DNA from: a virus | Reading direction: 5' to 3' (one strand) | IMG/VR virus record: IMGVR_UViG_3300028008_001404 | Coordinates: 1-23,322 of that record | Length of the DNA stretch: 23,322 bases | Shown: piece after piece, positions 1 through 6,398 of the stretch | How the letters are laid out: every line of letters starts with the position of its first letter | Position numbering within the stretch: the stretch's first letter is position 1 | Notes under the pieces: generated by a model | The model's input: only the letters and a program-made list of their open reading frames with translations | Told to the model about the DNA's origin: nothing | Database searches by the model: none | Program-made: the position numbers and the translations under genes

Positions 1-1
1 C

Positions 2-29
2 TTGACAACAATCCTAACTCGTGTATAAT
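2..29 (+). promoter_or_regulatory. consensus sigma70-type promoter
   Basis: A perfect -35 box (TTGACA, 2-7) is separated by 16 bases from a perfect -10 box (TATAAT, 24-29). Transcription would begin near position 36 and read into the desaturase and oxygenase genes. The spacer is one base shorter than the 17 seen in the five promoters at 16-18 kb. It probably serves early transcription by unmodified host RNA polymerase. Confidence 0.75.
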
Positions 30-63
30 AGCGTTATCGCTTATGATAATAATAATGATTCTT

Positions 64-71
64 TATAAATA
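64..71 (+). promoter_or_regulatory. T4-type late promoter
   Basis: Exact TATAAATA, the consensus recognised in T4-like phages by the gp55 sigma factor with the gp33/gp45 co-activators. Transcription should start about six bases downstream (near 77). This gives a leader of roughly 22 bases that still contains the GAGGG ribosome site at 89-93 and the ATG at 99. It lies downstream of the sigma70 promoter, so the cluster may be read both early and late. Confidence 0.75.
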
Positions 72-98
72 TCTTTATGGAGACTTTTGAGGGTAGTT

Positions 99-653
99 AT
101 GTTTTTAATCCACTTTTATATATTTTATTGGATAGTAGCCGCTATTGGACTCACAATAGGGTATCACAGATGCATATCACATAAAGATATATCTTTGCAT
201 CCAATATTAGAAACAATAACAATCTACTTAGGTACTATAGCTAGTGCGTGTTCACCGTTAAGTTGGGCAGGTGTTCATCGTATGCATCACGCATATGCTG
301 ATACAGAAAAAGACCCCCACAGCCCTAAATACAAAAAATGGTACGAGATACTATTCTCATCTTATAAAGTAAATCATATACCAAGAAAGTTTGTGAAGGA
401 CTTATACGATAATCCAAGAGTTATGTTTTTCCATAGATATAAAATACATGTTTTCATAATAACTTATGCTATAGCTTTTTATGTAAATCCAATCTTTCTT
501 ATGTATCTAGTATTATTGTTGCCAACATCATTCATATTCTATGGCTTATTAAATTTAGTAGGTCATGATGAAAATGGCGCTACAAACAAATGGTGGATAA
601 ATTTATTCGCCCCTTTCGAAGGTAATCATACAGAACATCATGCAAAGAAATAG
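99..653 (+). CDS. fatty acid desaturase-like membrane protein, short form
   Basis: 184 residues, hydrophobic, with the three histidine boxes of membrane di-iron acyl desaturases: HRCISH (23-28), HRMHH (60-64) and HTEHH (177-181). The family inserts double bonds into acyl chains using iron, oxygen and electrons from ferredoxin or cytochrome b5. The ATG at 99 is chosen because GAGGG at 89-93 is ideally spaced; a TTG at 87 would leave almost no leader from the late promoter. The protein stops three residues after the third box and lacks the usual C-terminal tail, so it is much shorter than typical delta-9 desaturases. All metal-ligand boxes remain, so activity is possible but unproven. Its end overlaps the next gene by 14 bases. 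It could alter host membrane fluidity during infection (inference). Confidence 0.85.
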   Translation: MFLIHFYIFYWIVAAIGLTIGYHRCISHKDISLHPILETITIYLGTIASACSPLSWAGVHRMHHAYADTEKDPHSPKYKKWYEILFSSYKVNHIPRKFVKDLYDNPRVMFFHRYKIHVFIITYAIAFYVNPIFLMYLVLLLPTSFIFYGLLNLVGHDENGATNKWWINLFAPFEGNHTEHHAKK

Positions 654-1209
654 TGATACACATTGGGTTAAAATGAACTTTAAGGTTCCTTGTTCTGATA
701 TAGAAAAGGAATACAAAGCAGTACGCAATTCTTTGGTTGTTCATAGACCCGAAGATGGTCATAAAGATTGGTTTGCTATGACTCTTTATGGAGTAGGAGC
801 AAATAGTACAAACAGCCATTGGGAATATGGACGTAAAGCTAAAAAAGATATAACTGATGTGGGAAAGCAATGCCCTAAAACAATGGAGTTTGTTAACTCG
901 TTACCATACGCTAGAATAGATGATGTGAGATACTTGGTAATTAAATCGGGTGGTTACATCGCTGAACATGTAGACGTTCCAGAGCATAATTGGCTAGACC
1001 CTCTTAACATATCGATTACATACCCAAAGGGAAGTAAGTTTGTTATGGATGGTGAAGACATACCATACCACTCAGGGGCTTCTTTTGTTCTTAATATACA
1101 TTACCCACATATGGTTAAGAACGAATCTAAAGAAGATAGACTGCATTTATTAATTCATGGAAAGAAAAAGAAAGAGTTTTGGGATGACATTGCTGAACTC
1201 AGATTGTAG
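640..1209 (+). CDS. aspartyl/asparaginyl hydroxylase-like 2OG-Fe(II) oxygenase
   Basis: 189 residues. The C-terminal half carries the jelly-roll signature of 2-oxoglutarate/Fe(II) dioxygenases: HVD (H110, D112) after a GGYIAEH strand, then H157 and R167 in the H-x9-R arrangement that binds iron and the 2OG carboxylate. The HMVKNESKEDRLHLLI context resembles aspartyl/asparaginyl beta-hydroxylases, which hydroxylate protein side chains. Substrate is unknown here. It is the first of a run of related oxygenases that includes the genes starting at 1681, 2477, 3420, 4639, 5066 and 5526. It overlaps the desaturase by 14 bases and has no strong ribosome site of its own, suggesting translational coupling. 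Confidence 0.85.
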   Translation: MQRNSDTHWVKMNFKVPCSDIEKEYKAVRNSLVVHRPEDGHKDWFAMTLYGVGANSTNSHWEYGRKAKKDITDVGKQCPKTMEFVNSLPYARIDDVRYLVIKSGGYIAEHVDVPEHNWLDPLNISITYPKGSKFVMDGEDIPYHSGASFVLNIHYPHMVKNESKEDRLHLLIHGKKKKEFWDDIAELRL

Positions 1210-1684
1210 CGTTACTAGCTTTTTTCCAGAAGATAGACCAGACATTATAAAGAAGTTATCGGAGACAACTTACAACCACGTTAACTACGACAATTTAGAT
1301 TGGTTTGAATTCGATTGCGTTTCTATATTACAAAATGGAGATGATATAGTAGGGTTTAGTTCTGTATGGCACAGACCAGAGTATTATAAAAAAGGTGAAG
1401 TTAGAATATTAAATCGCTATTGGGAAAACAACGAACTACGTCGTATCGGTAGGGAATTGGCAAGAAGCCACATCATTTCTATTGTTAAAGATCAATTAAG
1501 GTTTGCAAAAGAACTTGGTTATACATCAGCATTTATAAGCAGAGAGAAAAATCCAAGAATGTTGCGAGAGTTTATAAATAAAGTAGCAATAGCTACAGAT
1601 ACAATATGGAATATACATGACGAAAGAGTTTCAGTTTGTGACGGTCATGGGTGTTTACAATATAAAGGATACACGGAATTATGA
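1184..1684 (+). CDS. hypothetical protein, weakly GNAT acetyltransferase-like
   Basis: 166 residues from the ATG at 1184, preferred over the ATG at 1157 because an AAGAG-type ribosome site lies about seven bases before it and none precedes 1157. A strand resembling the central GNAT beta-sheet (DDIVGFSSVWHRPEYY) is followed by a charged stretch containing RRIGREL and a later segment (ELGYTSAFISREKNPR) like the acetyl-CoA-side half of GNAT enzymes. There is no clean Q/RxxGxG/A signature, so the family is tentative. It lacks the HxD oxygenase signature. It is wedged between two oxygenase genes, overlapping the first by 26 bases and the next by 4 (ATGA), so it is probably made in the same late programme. 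Confidence 0.7.
   Translation: MTLLNSDCSVTSFFPEDRPDIIKKLSETTYNHVNYDNLDWFEFDCVSILQNGDDIVGFSSVWHRPEYYKKGEVRILNRYWENNELRRIGRELARSHIISIVKDQLRFAKELGYTSAFISREKNPRMLREFINKVAIATDTIWNIHDERVSVCDGHGCLQYKGYTEL
1573..1580 (+). promoter_or_regulatory. possible internal T4-type late promoter
   Basis: Exact TATAAATA inside the GNAT-like gene, about 100 bases upstream of the oxygenase start at 1681. A transcript from about 1586 would have a 95-base leader. In such an AT-rich sequence one exact octamer can arise by chance, so this is a weak call. Confidence 0.3.
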
Positions 1685-2484
1685 AAACTAGATATGAGTT
1701 ACCACCATTTCAGAAGCTTGATGCACATTTTGATGTGAGCAAGATCATTGAGGTCGTGCGTAACATGCCAAGTGAAACCGATGATTTGAAAGAAAAAGAT
1801 GGCTACGGTGATTTGGTTGGTGGAAAAACAGCAAAACTACAAAAAGCTTTTGGCTTGAAGTTTGATACAATTGAAGACGCTTATCAGTTCTTACAGGACA
1901 ATGACGTAAAAGAGTCAGAGTTTCGCAATGGACTAGGTGGCAAGCGTATGGCTTGGGACTTTAGAAATTATGTAAAACCATTTGAAGACTACATTGTAGA
2001 AGATGGTAAAGGTAAATATGAGGTTAATGGTTCACCATATAAGCAGATTGCTTTGACCAAATACAACCCAGATGAAGAAGATCGTATCTATGAAAAGAAA
2101 ATACCTAAAAGTAGGCTTGATGAAAGACACTACAACTTAATGAAAGATTGGGTAAAAGGTACTTACTTAGAAGAAATACTTAAAACTTTTAAGGGTGAAG
2201 TTACACGAGCAAGAATTGCCATAATGGAGCCAGGTGCTTATGTTGCAGAGCATATAGACTATAATACAGACTATTCTATTCGTTTTCATATCCCAATCAC
2301 GACAAACGATGATTGTGGGTTTTATTGTATAGATAAAGATGGGAACAAAATAAATCAGACTATGGAACCAGGGTCGCTTTGGTTTCTAAATCAAGGTATG
2401 AGACATTCTGCTTGGAACAAAGGTACGACCACGCGATCACATATTATCATATCAGTAAATGGCCAGGAAGATTTACATGATTAA
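1681..2484 (+). CDS. 2OG-Fe(II) oxygenase, Asp/Asn hydroxylase-like
   Basis: 267 residues, the second largest oxygenase of the array. The C-terminal domain shows RARIAIMEPGAYVAEHID with the HxD iron ligands H191 and D193, then RFHIPI, the third ligand H242 in GMRHSAWN, and the 2OG-binding arginine R252 in TRSHIIISV, exactly ten residues later. The first 130 residues form a charged extension that I do not recognise; they may define the substrate. The family hydroxylates protein or small-molecule substrates. The ATG overlaps the preceding stop (ATGA), typical of coupled translation. It overlaps the next gene by 8 bases. Confidence 0.85.
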   Translation: MKTRYELPPFQKLDAHFDVSKIIEVVRNMPSETDDLKEKDGYGDLVGGKTAKLQKAFGLKFDTIEDAYQFLQDNDVKESEFRNGLGGKRMAWDFRNYVKPFEDYIVEDGKGKYEVNGSPYKQIALTKYNPDEEDRIYEKKIPKSRLDERHYNLMKDWVKGTYLEEILKTFKGEVTRARIAIMEPGAYVAEHIDYNTDYSIRFHIPITTNDDCGFYCIDKDGNKINQTMEPGSLWFLNQGMRHSAWNKGTTTRSHIIISVNGQEDLHD

Positions 2485-2986
2485 AACATGGACAAATGAC
2501 TCATTTATAGAAACTGATTATAAGGTTGATCCAGAGTTTTGGCACAATTATATGACTGGTGAATGGACTGACAGTAATAAATTATATTCAGAATATGTTA
2601 GCGATGCAACAGGCGGCAAAGAAATGAATAAGTTCTTTGTCCAAGAGATACACAATTTTGATAGACCACTTCTTAGGTTGATCAAAAAGATATGGAACAC
2701 ATTCGAAATAAGACCACAGGAATTTCGCTGTAACTTCTTTAGAGTATTAGAAGGTGGGGAGTTGCCAATTCATGTTGATGTAAAAAGTGAATGCTCAGTA
2801 TTGATACCTGTAACTGAAAATACTGGTGAATTGTATGTTGATGATGGGAACACACGAGACTCCATAGTATATGACACTATGACTGTACTCAACACAAAAA
2901 AACCACACGGTGTAAAATCACCAATAAAGGAACGTATCGTCTTTCATATGGGGATACACGACATTCCATTCGGAGAACTAAAATGA
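2477..2986 (+). CDS. 2OG-Fe(II) oxygenase-like protein
   Basis: 169 residues from the ATG at 2477, chosen over the ATG at 2459 because AGGAAG at 2465-2470 is well spaced for it. The core contains FFRVLEGGELPIHVD with H99 and D101 as HxD, a SVLIPVTENTGELYVDDGN strand pair, H144 in KPHGVKS and R153 nine residues later. All expected iron and 2OG ligands are therefore present. The N-terminal 80 residues are aromatic and polar, without a recognised domain. Substrate unknown. It overlaps the preceding gene by 8 bases and the next by 4. Confidence 0.82.
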   Translation: MIKTWTNDSFIETDYKVDPEFWHNYMTGEWTDSNKLYSEYVSDATGGKEMNKFFVQEIHNFDRPLLRLIKKIWNTFEIRPQEFRCNFFRVLEGGELPIHVDVKSECSVLIPVTENTGELYVDDGNTRDSIVYDTMTVLNTKKPHGVKSPIKERIVFHMGIHDIPFGELK

Positions 2987-3447
2987 TTAAAAAGTTAAAC
3001 TTACCACAGTTGACAATGCCTTCACCAGTCCACAACGCACTAGAAATTGAATATGACAGTTCAATTATTAACTACACAGCTTGGACTCTTACAGGTGAAA
3101 CCTCTGCTTTAGTAGAAGGACAGGTATTACAAGAGATTTTAGATAATTCACACATGCGCTATCAAGAGTCTGATGCAACTAAAAATGATAGGATTTTTAC
3201 AACAGAGTCACGTTGGAGAATTCTATATATCATCGATCCTGTAGGCACAGTATTACACGCTCACGATGCCGACGATAATGTCACATCTTCGATTACAGCC
3301 GCATCGGGAGAATGGTATCTTATTGACTCGCACGTTAAAAATTCCGTTTCTGGAATTACAGGTACACAAACTGCTATAACGATTAACCATCCAAATGATT
3401 TTACAGTGAGCGAACAAGCATGGATCGACAACCTTATTATAGAGTAA
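2983..3447 (+). CDS. degenerate 2OG-oxygenase-like protein
   Basis: 154 residues. The layout follows its neighbours (RWRILYIIDPVGTVLHAHDADD, later WYLIDSHVKNSVSG...TAITINH), suggesting the same jelly-roll fold, but the catalytic signature is altered. No clean HxD occurs: H92, H94, D95 and D97 are clustered. After the candidate third ligand H117, the position ten residues on is glycine (G127), not arginine. It may be inactive, a structural or sensing paralogue, or may bind metal differently. It is in the same overlapping operon (ATGA start) and overlaps the next gene by 28 bases. A small structural protein of unrelated fold is an alternative. Confidence 0.7.
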   Translation: MIKKLNLPQLTMPSPVHNALEIEYDSSIINYTAWTLTGETSALVEGQVLQEILDNSHMRYQESDATKNDRIFTTESRWRILYIIDPVGTVLHAHDADDNVTSSITAASGEWYLIDSHVKNSVSGITGTQTAITINHPNDFTVSEQAWIDNLIIE

Positions 3448-3914
3448 TTGATACAGTTGATCTCGAAAAGATCAAAAGTGAGTTATCTCTTATTCACCAT
3501 GAAACGACCTATGCACTTCAAGGCGAATGTGTTTCAGACAGCGTGTTTAAACACATAGTACCTGCAACCAATCAAACTAATGCTTGGGAAAGACAAACGA
3601 AAGTGACAGCCAAAGACTTGGTTGAGTTTCACTTTGCTTTGCCATATACTAACTCCTTGTTGGTAAAATACAATCTGGCATATAGTAGGGTTATGATATT
3701 AAATGGCAAAACGTGTTACACCTACCACAAAGACTTTACTAAAAGAGTACACATACCAATCGAAACTAACGATAATAACTTCTTTGTTATGAATGATGAA
3801 GTTTTTAGATTACCAGCAGATGGTAGTGTTTATGAAGTAGACACAACAAACCTCCATACATTTGTCAACGCTTCCACATCAACTCGAACTCATATTGTTG
3901 GTACTATGTTATGA
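3420..3914 (+). CDS. 2OG-Fe(II) oxygenase-like protein
   Basis: 164 residues. The signature is complete: RVMILNGKTCYTYHKD gives H103 and D105, then RVHIPIETNDNN, the third ligand H146 in NLHTFVNAS and R156 in TRTHIV exactly ten residues later. This closely parallels the gene at 1681, so the two are probably paralogues. The N-terminal 70 residues have no recognised domain. Its start has only a weak GAG upstream, and the 28-base overlap with the preceding gene suggests coupling. Substrate unknown. Confidence 0.8.
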   Translation: MDRQPYYRVIDTVDLEKIKSELSLIHHETTYALQGECVSDSVFKHIVPATNQTNAWERQTKVTAKDLVEFHFALPYTNSLLVKYNLAYSRVMILNGKTCYTYHKDFTKRVHIPIETNDNNFFVMNDEVFRLPADGSVYEVDTTNLHTFVNASTSTRTHIVGTML

Positions 3915-4642
3915 AAACAATATTGTCTGGCTGTAGTTGGTCTAATAGAAATTACTTCCCAAGAATGCACCCTAGCTATGACACATCATACCCAAAGTGG
4001 GATGAGTTACTACAAGATTATTACGATTGGGATATTGTTAATGTGTACGGAGACGCCCTTGGTAACGTAGAAATAATAAAAAAAGCAATAAAAGAAATAT
4101 ACACTCACAACACTGAAAGATGTATTATAGCTTTATCTCAGTGGTATAGGTTTTCTACCCCTGGTGATAATCGTTTTAACCCAAATACACATAAAGCTGT
4201 TGTCTGGGACGATGATGTATCTGAAGAACAAAAAGCTAGTTATCAAAAATGGGTAGATAGACACAACAATTACTTTGAGATTATGCCTTTTGATGATAAA
4301 ACTAAGAAAGCCCTCATAGAAGAAACTCTATTTCAATTATATATACTAATAGATTTATGCGCCTACAAAAATATAGAACTTGTCGTGTTTCAGATGATAA
4401 ACCCATTGATGGAAAACCAAGACGTTTATGATATGTTAAACTCTGATTATTTTAATGCAATACATAAAAGAAAGAGAAAGCATAATGTAAATATATTTGG
4501 TTGGCCTTTTCATTGGCAGTATGGTGGCACTTGTTTTGAAGAATTGCTTCAAGGAGATTGTATGATTAGTAAACGAGATAGACACCCTAACGCAAGAGGC
4601 CATCAAGAAATATTTAGAATATTTAAAGGATTTTACAAATGA
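3911..4642 (+). CDS. SGNH/GDSL hydrolase-like protein
   Basis: 243 residues. The N-terminus (ILSGCSWSNR) looks like block I of SGNH hydrolases, with S9 as nucleophile candidate in G-C-S, and the C-terminus has DRHPNARGHQEI, matching block V with D223 and H225 as the catalytic Asp-His pair. A conserved asparagine candidate lies near NVYGDALGN. SGNH enzymes cleave or transfer acyl and acetyl esters on lipids and polysaccharides. A role in trimming or esterifying surface glycans would fit the glycosyltransferases nearby, but that is inference. It starts with ATGA overlap to the preceding oxygenase and ends with a 4-base overlap to the next. Confidence 0.75.
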   Translation: MKTILSGCSWSNRNYFPRMHPSYDTSYPKWDELLQDYYDWDIVNVYGDALGNVEIIKKAIKEIYTHNTERCIIALSQWYRFSTPGDNRFNPNTHKAVVWDDDVSEEQKASYQKWVDRHNNYFEIMPFDDKTKKALIEETLFQLYILIDLCAYKNIELVVFQMINPLMENQDVYDMLNSDYFNAIHKRKRKHNVNIFGWPFHWQYGGTCFEELLQGDCMISKRDRHPNARGHQEIFRIFKGFYK

Positions 4643-5085
4643 ATTATTATGAATTGCCACGTTTTTTATCTGATGAACAACACAAAGCCTTTCTAACCAT
4701 ATCAGAGAACGTTAAAGAATGGACACCATACCAGTCTACCGTATCAGGTAATCGTATGGGTATGTATTATTTCCAAACAGGATTGACGTTTGCAGATCGT
4801 AATGTAGCTTTGATAAAGCTAGAACCTAACGATGTTATGGATTGGCATGTAGATGGTAAACGAAACACTGCGCTAAGCTACCCACTATCTGATAATTATG
4901 CACCTTGTTCTTTTGAAGATGCTGCTGGTTTTGACGGTGTGATGCTGTTAAACACTCAGGCTAGACATGCTGTTTTTAATAATGAACATATTCGGTATAG
5001 TATCAACATATCATTTCAAGAACCAATTGATGAAGCTATAGAAATTTTTAATGGACTGACTGAGTATGAATTTAAAACATCTTAA
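4639..5085 (+). CDS. 2OG-Fe(II) oxygenase-like protein
   Basis: 148 residues. VALIKLEPNDVMDWHVDGK supplies the HxD motif (H70, D72); H110 in TQARHAVFN and R119 in HIRYSINISF supply the third iron ligand and the 2OG-binding arginine, nine residues apart. The short N-terminus begins with a PRFLSDEQ segment, a common entry helix in phage prolyl-hydroxylase-like proteins. It overlaps the SGNH gene by 4 bases and the next gene by 20. Substrate unknown. Confidence 0.82.
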   Translation: MNYYELPRFLSDEQHKAFLTISENVKEWTPYQSTVSGNRMGMYYFQTGLTFADRNVALIKLEPNDVMDWHVDGKRNTALSYPLSDNYAPCSFEDAAGFDGVMLLNTQARHAVFNNEHIRYSINISFQEPIDEAIEIFNGLTEYEFKTS

Positions 5086-5545
5086 CTTCAAAATAGACAA
5101 GCCACGTTTTAGAGAAGTAGCAGAAACATGGCGAAACAACGGACGTTGGTATCAATGGAAACAGTTTGACCAAGTAGATAAGTGGTGGCAGACTTACCCA
5201 CAACAAGGCGAAGACCCCAACATAAATGAGGTTGCAGAGGCTTTAAATATCCAACAGTTTGATAATAGACCACGGTTTTATTGGTTGGAGACTAATAATG
5301 ATATACCTATACATTATGATGAGGATCACGTTACGTCTATACAAATTAACTTACTGGAGCAAACACCTGTTATAGGTATAGAAGGTGTAGGTGACGTACC
5401 TTACGAAGCTATGGTAATCAACAATGGTGATATAAGACATTGGGTTGACCCAGTACCATATGAAAGGTTGCAAATGAAATTTGTAATGAGAGAAACTTGG
5501 CAAGAAGTAATAGAGGCAATACCGAATGAATATATACAGAACTGA
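5066..5545 (+). CDS. 2OG-Fe(II) oxygenase-like protein
   Basis: 159 residues, with a tryptophan-rich N-terminus (several W between 22 and 41) that may form a binding surface. PRFYWLETNNDIPIHYDEDH gives H83 and D85, then H125 in DIRHWVDP and R134 in YERLQMKF nine residues on. The residue pattern is the same as in the gene at 4639, so these are likely neighbouring paralogues. It overlaps both neighbours by 20 bases. Substrate unknown. Confidence 0.82.
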   Translation: MNLKHLNFKIDKPRFREVAETWRNNGRWYQWKQFDQVDKWWQTYPQQGEDPNINEVAEALNIQQFDNRPRFYWLETNNDIPIHYDEDHVTSIQINLLEQTPVIGIEGVGDVPYEAMVINNGDIRHWVDPVPYERLQMKFVMRETWQEVIEAIPNEYIQN

Positions 5546-6398
5546 TAGACCTTTCTCTGATGAAGAACTTAGGACTATGGACATTATACACAACCCAAAC
5601 GTTAAGATGTTCAAAGATCAAAATGAACCTTCTTATGTAATTCATGATTTCATAACAGATGCAGAAAGAGAACAACTACTATGCGCTTGGGATTATCACT
5701 TTGATGCAAACGGTGAGATAATTAATGAACACATTTATAGAATAGTATATCCAATGCTTATCAAAGAAATATCAGACATTATCAGACCAAAAATATATGA
5801 AGAGTTTGGTGATGATACAATATTTTATTCAGATATAGCTGGTGATGATCCTATGAGCGTTGGTGATCAAATGTTCAAAGCAGTAAAACCTTATGGACTT
5901 CATACTGATGCGGTTACTCATTTAGATGGTTATAGACCTTACAAAGATATTATCATACCCCTAGAAATTAATGGTGGTGGTACTTACGTAACATTTAACC
6001 AAAGGTATCGTGGACACGCAACTATGTTTATGAATGGAAGAGACATAGCTTCTTTTGCCAACTACCATAACGTGATTAAGAATACAAATTACTCATATTA
6101 TGGCGTAGATGATATTGATATTAGCAATAGAGACGTGTATAAATTAAAAGAGATAATGCCTAAGCATATTCCTTTATCTGTGTACGATGGTTTAAGTATA
6201 GAGAACATATTCCCATGGGAACACTGCCACGCAATCGTACAGGATACGTCAGTTTTACATGCGCCAACTGGGTTTGAAGGTTCCAAGATAGGTCTAACAT
6301 TACATCTTATGAAGAAAGATGCTGATTATAATAATAGTATAAAGGGACATTATACCCCTTGGAGTCCACTCACTCGACCAGTAATCCAAAGTTCTTAG
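5526..6398 (+). CDS. 2OG-Fe(II) oxygenase-like protein, long form
   Basis: 290 residues, the largest and last of the oxygenase array. KPYGLHTDAVTH gives H126 and D128; the third ligand is H245 in SVLHAPTG. The expected arginine is replaced by lysine (K254 in EGSKIGLTLH), a substitution seen in some 2OG enzymes. Between them is an insert of about 80 residues, longer than in the other members. An N-terminal SYVIHDFITDAEREQL segment resembles the start of prolyl-hydroxylase-like domains. Ribosome site GAGG lies near 5513. The 3' end overlaps the opposite-strand glycosyltransferase gene by 29 bases, with no terminator between them. Confidence 0.82.
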   Translation: MNIYRTDRPFSDEELRTMDIIHNPNVKMFKDQNEPSYVIHDFITDAEREQLLCAWDYHFDANGEIINEHIYRIVYPMLIKEISDIIRPKIYEEFGDDTIFYSDIAGDDPMSVGDQMFKAVKPYGLHTDAVTHLDGYRPYKDIIIPLEINGGGTYVTFNQRYRGHATMFMNGRDIASFANYHNVIKNTNYSYYGVDDIDISNRDVYKLKEIMPKHIPLSVYDGLSIENIFPWEHCHAIVQDTSVLHAPTGFEGSKIGLTLHLMKKDADYNNSIKGHYTPWSPLTRPVIQSS

